From Aquanectria penicillioides (Eukaryota; Ascomycota; Sordariomycetes; Hypocreales; Nectriaceae), in NCBI GenBank assembly GCA_003415625.1, contig PYIU01000005.1, forward strand, positions 749,001-813,000: a DNA stretch of 64,000 nucleotides. The letters run 5' to 3'. Below, piece after piece: positions 54,900 to 64,000 of this stretch (positions within the stretch are counted from its first letter, which is position 1; the number at the start of each line of letters is the position of its first letter). The position numbers and the translations under genes were made by a program. The notes beneath the pieces were generated by a model. That model was not told the DNA's origin and made no database searches. It worked only from the letters and a program-made list of their open reading frames with translations.

Positions 54900-57800
54900 A
54901 TGGAAGGACAAGCCCACCTGCGACCCAACGGTAACGACTCCGCTTCCTGGAACCAGTCGACTCCCCTCGCTGTCCACCGCGACCCCAACATGGAGCGTTC
55001 CAGCGCCTCAAATCTCAGGGCCGCCTTCAGGGCCACCCTCAATCCTTCCGGCACCATTCGCGCCGTCACCCCCGATTTGCCCGACACTACGATCCCGGGC
55101 AACTTGGCCGATTCACACCTTGGCCTCAACTCTCAGCAGAGCTCTCCACGAACCATCCCTGGCGGTCCTGCCCGTCGCCAAGGAATGGTTTTCAACGATG
55201 TCTTCGCCGAATCCTACGAGAGCGGCGACTCGAGCCCCCCTCACCACCTGCGACACACCAGCGGTAGCATGCGACCCAGGACGAGGACCATGGATACGTC
55301 CATGTTAGCCCAGCGAAGCGTTCCTCCTCCCAATGAGCGACACCGCGTCGGCAGCGTGAGCTCGTCGGGATCCCATCATGCTGACGAGCCCAAACCTAGT
55401 GCATCCATGGATACATTAACGCATCAATCACCCGCTCCTCCGAGAGAACCGCCTCTCCCCAATGTCAAAGAAAAGAAGAGTTCTAGCAGGCGTCTCATGA
55501 AGAGGCAATCGTCTCGCCCTACGTCTCCCCTCATCTCTCCTCCGCCCACCGTTGATTCTCTCCCGCTACCAATTGCGACGGACGATGCAAACAAGGTGTT
55601 GCTGTTGATGAGGACTCTGTGTGGCAGGATGCGAGGTGAAATCGAATACCAGGGCGAAAACGGAGGGCCCTGGCATACGGGTGTTGCCTACATCGAGGAG
55701 GAAAAGGGGTGCTTAATGTTTGATTCTGGCCAGAACGGACCCTTCCACATTCCCCTCGTGTCCGACCTCCGAGGATGCAGAGTGCTCCCGGTCGATCACC
55801 CCGAGCTAACCGAGGAGTGCCTAGAGCTTGTTTGCCTGCAGCCTCCAGTAGAGATCTTGATTCGACCTCTGGTCGTAGAAGAGTTTGATTTGTGGCTGGC
55901 GGCGCTGCTTTGCTGGCAGCAGCTCCGACCAACGGGTGTCAAGCTGACCAACGGCAAGCCAACGAGCCCATCGCCTGCTCGGCCCGAGCTCAAACGACAC
56001 GGATGGTCCAACGAAAAGACCAAGCCGACAAATATCATCAAAGTTGGAAAGGTTATGCTCTGGGATAAGGGCCTCGCGGCTTCCCCGCGAGCCATCGTCA
56101 AGCGGCCTTCGACCAGAGATTTGCGATCACCAACCACCTCATGGCGAAGGGTATCGTGTATTCTCCAGGATAACGGAGAATTCAAGCTATTGACCGAAAA
56201 CGACGTCTCCGTTCTATCGATTATCGAGCTATCCCAACTATCGCGGTGCGCTGTGCAACAACTAGATAGGACCGTCTTAGATGAAGAGTACTGCATCGCC
56301 ATCTTCCCTATTTATGCATCAACATCTACGCACCTCTCAATCTTCCGACCAGTTTACCTCGCGCTCGATAGCAGAGTTCATTTCGAAGTTTGGTTCGTGT
56401 TATTACGCGCGTTTGCAGTTCCCGATATGTACAAGCTGGACGACCCCAACAACTCCGAGATCCTGGAAATCGAAAACATCGAGAACGAGTATGAAGGCGA
56501 GGTTTTCCGGCTAGAAAAAACAGTCAATATCCGGGTAACGGAAGCCAAGATCAGAGGAAGGCCATCTGGCATCGAAAGCACCATCCCCGAAAAGTCCAGC
56601 AAAATCGACATTGACCCATTGATCGGCAACTACTTGGCTGAAGTTATCTTGGATGGAGAAGTGAGGGCAAGAACGACAACCAAGACGGGGACGAAGAATC
56701 CGTTTTGGCGAGAAGAGTGCGAATTTACCGACCTTCCGCCGTCGACTCCCCTGCTCTCCGTTGTCTTGAAACGTGTCGAAGGAAACCTGGAGAGCTCAAG
56801 TAATCTTTTGCAGGCATCTGTAGGCTTGCCCAAGACTCGAAACCTCCAGGAATTCGTAGTTGGTGCTGTTGATATCCCGCTTGAGATCCAAGCCGAAAAC
56901 AAGGAGGGTGAGCAATGGCTTGAGGTTTTTGATGACAAGCAGCAGTCACTGGGCTCGATGCTGGTCAAGGTATCTCATGAGGAGCACGTTGTGCTTCTGG
57001 CCAGGGAGTATCAGCCCCTCGCAGACCTCATTCATCGTTTCCCTTCTGGTCTTACAAATCAGATTGCCGCAGTGCTTCCAGGGCAACTGCGTCGACTGTC
57101 CGAATTGCTTCTGAACATCTTCCAAGTGTCAGGGTCAGCCGGCGACTGGCTGATGGCGCTTGTCGAGGACGAAATCGACGGCATCGGAAGCCAGGCCTCG
57201 ATGAAAAAGTACCGATTCAGCAGCCGGCTCAAATCCAACGATTCAATCGATTCATCCACCGATCGGGAACTAATTGTGCGAGACATGAGCAAATCGCTCG
57301 CTGGGGAGGCCAACCTTCTCTTCCGTGGCAATTCTTTGCTGACGCAGGCCCTCGAGTTTCATATGCGCCGGTTAGGCAAAGAATACCTCGAAGAAATTCT
57401 GCAAGAGAAGATTTTTGAAATCAACGAAATCAATCCGGATTGCGAAGTTGACCCAAGCAAGGTCCCCCACGGTGTCGACCTCGACAACCACTGGAGCATG
57501 CTGATTCACCTGACCACTGAGGTGTGGAATTGCATCGCTCAGTCGGCTACTCGGCTTCCCCCAGAGCTGCGTCACATCCTCAAGTATATCCGGGCCGTTG
57601 CCGAGGACCGCTACGGTGACTTCCTTCGCACTGTTACATACACCTCGGTTTCGGGCTTTCTCTTCCTACGCTTCATCTGCCCTGCGATTCTGTCCCCCAA
57701 GCTGTTCAACCTCCTTCGCGATCACCCACGCCCTCGCGCACAGCGAACGTTTACCCTCATTGCCAAGGCCCTTCAAAAGCTTGCCAATCTATCAACCTTT

Positions 57801-58517
57801 GGAAAGCGAGAGGAGTGGATGGAGCCAATGAATAGGTTCCTAAATGTTCAACGACAGTCCATCCGCGATTACATTGACCAGGTGTGCAGCATCCCCGCCG
57901 ACCGCAGCAACAACCTCGTCCCCGCCGGCTACAGCACTCCTGTCACCATCTTGGGACGTCTTAGTCCTACAGCCAAGGAAGGTTTCCCAAGCTTGCCGTA
58001 TCTCGTTGACGATACGAGAAACTTTGCTGGCCTGGTGAAACTCTGGGTTGATGCGAAGCCCATCGAGGACAAGAAGGGCGATGTGGATGACGATCTAATG
58101 CAATTCAACGATCTCTGTTGCGCTTTGCAATACCGCGCCGATGCCTGTCTCGCCAAAGTAGAGTCTTACCGGGTGAACGACACAGCGTATACTCCGACCG
58201 AAGAAGTGACGGAATCCATGGAGCAAGTATCTGTGATTGAGTCTCTTTCGCTGTCCTACGCGGGCTCGTCTTCAGCCTGGAATGACACATACGAGCCCAC
58301 ACCTGGGAGCTCCGGCAGTGACGTTGAGGAGTCGCATGGCCGCCGCCGCAGCAAAGAGACGCGTCGCGGCAAAGACAAGCACGGCAGCATGTGGCATGGA
58401 GGCCCAAGTGGTAACAATACGATCAAATCAAAGAATGGTCGTGTCGGTCGAACAATTCTCAGCGGTATCATGCGAATAGGCGGACGCGGAGAGAGCCCAG
58501 ACAAGAATCAGAAATGA
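54900..58517 (+). CDS. bud2: RasGAP protein of the BUD2/CLA2 type
   Basis: An intronless 1,205-residue GTPase-activating protein for a Ras/Rsr1-like small GTPase, expected at the cell cortex where it sets polarity. Order of parts: a disordered N-terminus (1-225); a PH-like block (about 230-340) with GRMRGEIEYQGENGGPWHTG; a second PH-like block (about 380-515); a C2-like domain (about 540-635) with RARTTTKTGTKNPFWREECE; and the RasGAP domain (about 790-990). The catalytic arginine finger is R809 in LLFRGNSLLTQ, and the FLR motif is present as FLFLRFICPAILSP with R924. A C-terminal tail is Ser-rich then basic. Both key arginines are intact, so it should be active. The first ATG of the frame is at 54900; an in-frame GTG at 54885 is not used. 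Budding-yeast Bud2 has a similar C2 plus RasGAP plan. Confidence 0.88.
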   Translation: MEGQAHLRPNGNDSASWNQSTPLAVHRDPNMERSSASNLRAAFRATLNPSGTIRAVTPDLPDTTIPGNLADSHLGLNSQQSSPRTIPGGPARRQGMVFNDVFAESYESGDSSPPHHLRHTSGSMRPRTRTMDTSMLAQRSVPPPNERHRVGSVSSSGSHHADEPKPSASMDTLTHQSPAPPREPPLPNVKEKKSSSRRLMKRQSSRPTSPLISPPPTVDSLPLPIATDDANKVLLLMRTLCGRMRGEIEYQGENGGPWHTGVAYIEEEKGCLMFDSGQNGPFHIPLVSDLRGCRVLPVDHPELTEECLELVCLQPPVEILIRPLVVEEFDLWLAALLCWQQLRPTGVKLTNGKPTSPSPARPELKRHGWSNEKTKPTNIIKVGKVMLWDKGLAASPRAIVKRPSTRDLRSPTTSWRRVSCILQDNGEFKLLTENDVSVLSIIELSQLSRCAVQQLDRTVLDEEYCIAIFPIYASTSTHLSIFRPVYLALDSRVHFEVWFVLLRAFAVPDMYKLDDPNNSEILEIENIENEYEGEVFRLEKTVNIRVTEAKIRGRPSGIESTIPEKSSKIDIDPLIGNYLAEVILDGEVRARTTTKTGTKNPFWREECEFTDLPPSTPLLSVVLKRVEGNLESSSNLLQASVGLPKTRNLQEFVVGAVDIPLEIQAENKEGEQWLEVFDDKQQSLGSMLVKVSHEEHVVLLAREYQPLADLIHRFPSGLTNQIAAVLPGQLRRLSELLLNIFQVSGSAGDWLMALVEDEIDGIGSQASMKKYRFSSRLKSNDSIDSSTDRELIVRDMSKSLAGEANLLFRGNSLLTQALEFHMRRLGKEYLEEILQEKIFEINEINPDCEVDPSKVPHGVDLDNHWSMLIHLTTEVWNCIAQSATRLPPELRHILKYIRAVAEDRYGDFLRTVTYTSVSGFLFLRFICPAILSPKLFNLLRDHPRPRAQRTFTLIAKALQKLANLSTFGKREEWMEPMNRFLNVQRQSIRDYIDQVCSIPADRSNNLVPAGYSTPVTILGRLSPTAKEGFPSLPYLVDDTRNFAGLVKLWVDAKPIEDKKGDVDDDLMQFNDLCCALQYRADACLAKVESYRVNDTAYTPTEEVTESMEQVSVIESLSLSYAGSSSAWNDTYEPTPGSSGSDVEESHGRRRSKETRRGKDKHGSMWHGGPSGNNTIKSKNGRVGRTILSGIMRIGGRGESPDKNQK

Positions 58518-59767
58518 GCGTTTGAAACGATAACGACAGCCCTCACGAGCACAGGTGTCCAGGACACTTGTAACGGATGCATCGGTACGGCCCTTTGCCA
58601 GATGACATGATGACGACTCACCTACCCCTCTTCTCGATTTATATGTATACACGGCCACTATACTCTCGTTTCTTTTATTAGCACCAGCAACAGGAGGAGA
58701 TTGCATGAAGGCATCATGTGACATGCTCACTCCCATGCTAGGCGTCTCATTTGTTCATTATTCTTCTCTTCTTCTTCATACCTTTTTTTTCTTTGTCCTT
58801 CTAGGATTTCTTCTTTGGGGTTGACCTCAATCCTTTGCAATAGACCAGGCACACTTGGGACTGTTGTGTAGAGGTGTTTCGCAAACGTACAGATACACAT
58901 CATGGGCTTGTCAGCGTGGGAGTCAAAAGTGTGTGTTGTGGCATATTCTATTGCGGTTTGATGTTCTTTTGATGGAGGCAGGCCTGTGTGTTGGTTTTAT
59001 AACCTTTTTTTTCTCGTTCTTGGGTAGGGGCAAAGGGGAACAGGCAGAAAATACCCTTTTTGCGATGCTGCGGGTGAATAGATGGGGTTGGATTCACTGC
59101 TTTGGGTGGGCGGTTGTGTGTTATATTTCATGTGCCTGGTCGGTAGATAAAAGACAAATAAGACCTGAGGTTCACTCTTCTCAAACTAGAATGCTGTGCG
59201 TTTATCCCGATGTAACATGGACAACTCTTTTTTTGCCCTTTTTTGCCCTTTTTTTTTCCATAAATTTTTTTCTTTCCCTTCTTTCTTTCCTTTTTGTCTC
59301 TCGGCTTGACATGGATGTGCGCTGACTGGCGCGCAACGGGACAGGCTCATGAGTCAGTAAGGGGAAAGGATTCTCGTTGGGCATAATCTTGCTTGGATCC
59401 GAGGTCACACCGCAGCAGCCATCGCAAGCGAGGTGCCAATCATTTGATGAAACATGGACAATTGATACGGATTTATAGATACAAGTTTGTGGGATGGTGT
59501 ATGGTTTATTTGCAATGGTATCTCATCAGCGCCGACTCCTACCCGCTTCCCTTGGATGAAGTTTGAAAAGATGTCCTCCTTATGTTTAAGCCGCGCCTGA
59601 TTTTTGATTTGTTGTGCTCCAAGCTCGCAATTGCTTGACTTCTCTTTCTTTCTTTTCTGACTCTCACCCTCGCAGAATTTTTTATCTTTTTTTCCTTTTC
59701 TTCATTTCTTTTCCCTTTATTGGAATGTTGGTGTATTATATAGGTTGCCTCGAGCAAGCGGAGGAAT
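58518..59767. other. Shared 3' region of two convergent genes
   Basis: 1.25 kb between the stop codons of the RasGAP (plus) and cyclophilin-40 (minus) genes. It is T-rich on the plus strand with several TTTTTTT runs (59,228-59,310) and has no supported gene. Confidence 0.6.
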
Positions 59768-60959
59768 TTAAGTAAAGAACTTCTTGTAGGCAGCCTTTTC
59801 CTTGGCAGCTCGGGCGGCGGCTTTCTGCTTAACGGTGCTCAACTCGTTAGTGACGGCAGCATCGTTGGGGGCGAGCTTATGAGCCTGCTCGAGATCCTTG
59901 AGGCCAGACTCCTCATCCTTGAGACGGACGTAGGAGAAACCGCGGCGGTAGAAGGCCTTGGCGCGGTCGGCATCCTTTGTGCCACGAACATCGAGAGCAG
60001 AGGTGGCAGAGCGAACAGCGTCATCCCAAGCCTCCAGCTTGACATTCATAAGGGAGGCATTGTTGTTGAGAGAGAAGCGAAGAGCATCGAGCTCGGCCTT
60101 GGTGGTATCAGGCTGGCCCTCGAGGTCAGGCTCCTCGTTAAGATAGCGCAAACCCTTTTGGTACTTGTCGACGGCGAGGGACAGGTTGCCGGCCTTGAAG
60201 GCCTTGTTGCCGTAGTCCTTGCAAGCAGAGGCAATCTTGAGGACGAGGGCGGCATCGACAGTCTCTTGGCAGTCCTCAGGGAAATCCTCATATGGGTCAC
60301 CCATGGCATCGGGTTGCTTAACATCGGCAGCGAGGGCGGCATCGCCGGTAAGCTCACCACAGTCGGCGATGAGAGCTTCTTTGGCGGGGCGATCGCCGGA
60401 CTGGGTGGTAAGATTCTCCACCTGGCGGACGATGGACTTGCCATTGAGAACCTCGCCAAAGACGACGTGCTTGCCATCGAGGTGAGGGGTAGGGACGGTG
60501 GTGATGAAGAATTGAGAGCCGTTGGTGTCTGTCAAAGGGAGATGCGGGTTAGTTCAGGCTAGCTAGGAGGGCAAACGGAGGGTTCGGCGCATTCAACTTA
60601 CTGGGACCAGCATTGGCCATGGAGAGGAGGAAGGGTCGCTCGTGCTTCTTGGGGAAGGCCTCATCGTCAAATTTGTTGCCATAGATAGACTCGCCTCCAG
60701 TGCCGTCACCGTTAGTAAAGTCACCACCCTGGATCATAAACTGCTTAATGACGCGGTGGAAGATGGAGCCCTTGTAGTGGAGGGGCTTGCCAGACTTGCC
60801 GACGCCCTTCTCGCCGGTGCAGAGGGCGCGGAAATTCTCGGCCGTCTTGGGGACAAGGTCGGAGTAGAGCTCCATGATGATGCGACCGACGGGCTTGCCG
60901 CCGAGGGAGATGTCGAAGAAGACGCGGGGTCGGGTCTTGGAGTCGCCGTCGGACGCCAT
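59768..60959 (-). CDS. cpr6: Cyclophilin-40, peptidyl-prolyl isomerase with TPR domain (Hsp90 co-chaperone)
   Basis: Two exons, 60959-60602 and 60528-59768, with a 73-base intron give 372 residues, the normal length for fungal Cyp40. The cyclophilin domain (about 10-175) has [20 protein letters not shown] with catalytic R69 and F74 and Q77, and NGSQFFITT. At the cyclosporin-contact position, usually Trp, it has His (H135 in [11 protein letters not shown]), as in other Cyp40 proteins, which lowers drug affinity. A linker leads to three TPR repeats (about 220-350), with [20 protein letters not shown] and [20 protein letters not shown], which bind the MEEVD tail of Hsp90; the end is basic and helical. 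It acts in the cytosol on Hsp90 clients such as kinases. The splice NAGP-N-TNGSQFF is unambiguous. Confidence 0.95.
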
Positions 60960-63900
60960 TGCTGCTGTGGTTGGATTTGGAGTTGGGGGAGGGGTATAAG
61001 TCGTGCGGGACGGGAGGGGGGGCTTGTTGAGGAGGGTTTGGGCGGGAGGAGGTCGAGTTGAAGAGAGTTGATGGGGAGAGTTGAGGAGAATTGAGTTGAG
61101 TTGGTCTGGTGGTGCAGGCAGAGGCGGAGGTGGAGGCGGAGTTGGTGGGGGTGGGTTGTCAAGCGACAGAAGGGGGAGGCACAAGAAGGAAGAAGGTAGG
61201 TTGGTTGGTAGGTAGGTAGAGGTAGGTAGAGGTAGGTAGGGGTTTCCGCTTCCTAGAGGGGAGAAAAGAAAAGGAAGGAACTCCAAGATGCGAGTTTGGA
61301 TTTATCGGTCGCGGCGGGGGGCGAGCGCGCTTATCACTTCAATTGCACGCGCAAGGAGGAGCGGGGGAGGAAGAATTGACGCGGGCGAAGAGACAATGCA
61401 AATGCAGTCACGGCCGTGGACGCGAGATGGATGGGATGGATTGTCAGAGAAGCCCAAAGATTACCAGAGAGCCGCGGCGTGATGCGGGGTACCTCACTAT
61501 GGCAGGACCTTTCCGAGTTGAGAAAAGAGACAACAAATGGGCGCCGCCTGCACCAGCAGAAAAAAGAGGAGACAACTAGGGGAAATCGGGAGACAAGTCG
61601 GAAACACACAAGACAGGCAAAGCACGTACGGAGCAACAGAGGCAGGTACCATAATATCTACTGCGCTGTAGCCTGTAGGTTGGTGCGGGCTGGTACGGAG
61701 AGTAAGGTACTGACTGGCTGGGTGCACACTGTACCTACAGAAAGCGGCGGGCGGTACATGATCCTCCCTCGCCGTATCTACGCACGTCCTCCATACATCA
61801 TCACCTACAGTACATGCATACACCAGGTTGCTGTCTACTGCACAGCTCAGCACCAACCCGCCTGGCGCGATGCGGTACCGGCTCTCCATCAACATCAGCA
61901 TGGCATAACATGTGAGACAACTCAAGACATGGCAAACCAGAAACAAGGACAAAGAACAAGGCCCAGATACGACACGAGCAGCCAAAGGCACATGTGAGAC
62001 ACGGGCAGCAGCGCACGGCGAGGCCAAAAACAACGACCCAGGAGAGACAACGAACACCCACGGCCAAATCACAGCAACGCCGCCAAACATACAACGAACC
62101 ATGTCCATGCTGGTTTCCGCCGCCGCTGCCGAGAAACCAACCAAAAAAAAATTTGGTTCTGGCGGATCCCGTAGAAACAAGAATAAGAAACGAAACCAGG
62201 AGCAAGCCGAGTCTTGTGTTGCCTGTCCCCCTCCCCGTCCCCTCCCCTCCCACTCCCCCATCCCTCTCTCATCAACCACATGGCCGGACACGGTGGTGAT
62301 TGGAAGCGGGTGCTAATTGAGCCCCCGATCCTGACACGTCCTTGTCAAACTTCAGGCTCCCACTTCGCGGTTGTCGCTGCACTGGGAAGCTCTTGCGAGG
62401 GTGGTCAAGCAAGGAGACAAAGAAAATAAGAAAAGGGAGAAAAAAAAAGACCCCTCCATGCGTATGCACATACACACACACACACACTCACACACATCCC
62501 ATCTCGCATTCCCTCCCCCCTCCTCTTTCTTCCTCTTTCCCCCGTCCCCTCTCCCAGTCACATCCAGCAGCAGCAGCTCGCTCACTCAGCCCATCCACTG
62601 TCCATCATGCACATCCAGGAAATGCCGTGACGCAGCTCCCAACGAACACCACAGCTTCTGAATCACTAGAACACGACACAGCACTGAAGGTATTCGTCGA
62701 TAGTGCTTAGTTGGCAGCGGCTAGCACCTGGTGCCGTGCTGTATGCGCCCCTTGGGAGCTATAGCACATGCCTGTATGGATGTGTCTGAAAAGGCATATG
62801 ATGTCTGTGTCTGTGCTCGTGGATGGCGTTTGCCTTCTCTTACACCAAGCTGCTGCTCTCACACACACCTGTGGCCTCGCTCATCCTCTGGTTGTCCGCG
62901 CACCAGCATCCCGGAAACGAGCCTCATGGTCAAATCGCATTCGCTGGCCTGAAATTGAGAAAAGAGACTACAAGAGGCGTTCCAGCAGCTGGTTGGCACC
63001 ACACCACGCAGGGGTGTGTACCGGCCTGTAATCCCCCCCCCCGTCTCCAAATCCCAATGCCCCAATGGTGATGCCAGTAACAGGTTCCCTTGGAGTCTAC
63101 ACCAGCAGGCGGACGCTACGGACGTACAGCGGTCTGAAAACGGCAATTAGCTACATGGCTATTACCATTTCGTCTTGGGTCATTGGGGTAGCCCGTGAGA
63201 TGTGTGGTTGGAAGCATGCCGCACCATGGATCGTCGCTGTTACACACACTCGAGCTAATACCCAAGTCGTTGCCCGCACGCACGAAGCCGCGTCTGTTCT
63301 CCTCTCGGCCACCAACAGGCATGGTCGTCCTTACTTACCCACGTCTTCCTGGCAGCCGCATACACGCACGAGCTCCCTCACTAAGTCTATCCCTCTCTCT
63401 CTCTCTCTTTCCATGCTGCTGCATTCGTTAGGCACAGATAACCAAGTTACACTTTAGTCCATGTTCGAGACTCGCGGCAACGTCTCGCCGACAGCATGAT
63501 TACGGTTATTGGTGACCCATCATGACCCATCTCGACTTCGCTCGTCGAATTCTCAATGCACCCACGGCTTCACTGGAACAACCCCCCTCCCTCCCCCCGG
63601 CTCACGGATCGCCTCAATCATCCCCGTCGAAGTTTCTAGTTACTGAGTGTACCTACGTACAGTAGCACATACCCTCCACACCCCCATCTCCATCCTCCTC
63701 ACGTTACACACGCCTTTCTCTCCTTGTGTTGGCTCGGTCCTCTTTTTTCCCTTCCCTTGCTGCAAATGGTGGAGTCGAGCATCAAGTCCATGCCGAATCC
63801 CATCCCCCATCGACGCCATCGACCCATGGATCTCACGCACAGTTGCCGTGTCACACCCGGAAACGCCCTTGCGGCAATCCAATCCAATCCAATCCCAAAC

Positions 63901-64000
63901 GTCCCCTACCGTGCGCTCCTGCAAGTAATACTTGTGATCCCGTTACGTACATCTAGATTAATCCACCCTTCACCTTCACGGAGAACCCTACCCGCCCCTA
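60960..64000. other. 3 kb without a supported gene, upstream of cyclophilin-40
   Basis: The first 350 bases are the promoter of the minus-strand cyclophilin gene, rich in GGTAGGTA and GGTGGAGG. The rest holds microsatellites ((CA)n near 62,470; (CT)n near 63,393), a C9 run near 63,034, and open frames in several phases that lack domains. A gene beginning beyond the window edge is possible. Confidence 0.5.
61195..61243. repeat. GGTAGGTA-rich tract upstream of cyclophilin-40
   Basis: GGTAGGT and GGTAGAGGTAGG units repeated over 49 bases, about 240-290 bases before the cyclophilin start codon. Complementary in sequence to the cluster at 54124-54216. Confidence 0.7.

Noticed and set aside
1..64000. 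tRNA, rRNA, CRISPR and bacterial operon features
   Set aside because: None was recognised by eye. A covariance-model scan would be needed to exclude isolated tRNA or snRNA genes in the long spacers.

Overview
The window is nuclear DNA of a filamentous ascomycete, most likely a sordariomycete and probably of the order Hypocreales (order-level placement is inference). The signs are many short introns (47-115 bases) with GT...CTAAC/CTGAC...AG signals, CT-rich leaders, a HET-domain gene, a fungal-type ArAE/Bre4 transporter, a fungal mitoribosomal protein and a RIC8 of fungal type. Nothing bacterial or viral was recognised. About 17 protein genes can be supported. Intron positions were placed by eye and checked by reading-frame phase; each total coding length given is a multiple of three.

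Layout. 1-8 kb: a VOC/PhnB-like protein (2310-2810) and the G-alpha exchange factor/chaperone RIC8 (5647-7265). 8-10 kb: an anion:cation symporter-type MFS transporter whose only intron is of the rare GC-AG class. 11-13.2 kb: a head-to-head pair of small secreted cysteine-rich proteins (11144-11559 minus, 12826-13232 plus), each with three exons and a TATA element about 120 bases before the start codon; neither is visible as one open frame. 14-20 kb: a HET-domain protein and a six-exon ArAE/Bre4-type membrane transporter, both on the minus strand. 21-23.8 kb: a seven-exon conserved-looking gene of unknown function with a 431-base MITE-like element inserted just upstream.

24-28 kb is gene-free with short tandem repeats and leads into a 1,254-residue secreted Ser/Thr-rich repeat protein (28361-32125). 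32-40 kb is an AT-richer, gene-poor stretch with decaying genes: a frameshifted F-box fragment, a broken frame near 35.4-36 kb, a C2H2-like gene split into seven small exons, and a possible 70-residue gene.

40.8 kb to the end is core genome: a Cys-pair protein with an F-box-like segment, mitochondrial ribosomal protein mL58 (MRPL20), a Ser-rich disordered protein with a spliced leader, a BUD2-type RasGAP and cyclophilin-40. Very long intergenic stretches (6.6 kb before the RasGAP gene, 3 kb after cyclophilin-40) hold homopolymers, microsatellites and TACCTACC clusters but no gene I can support.

The core genes are independent housekeeping or signalling units: RIC8 serves heterotrimeric G-protein signalling, the RasGAP a small GTPase, and Cyp40 Hsp90 client folding. 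No biosynthetic cluster is apparent. The most notable accessory feature is the divergent pair of small Cys-rich secreted proteins, one of which is built from two copies of a C-x6-C-x8/9-C-x-C module behind a Kex2-like KR-EA processing site.
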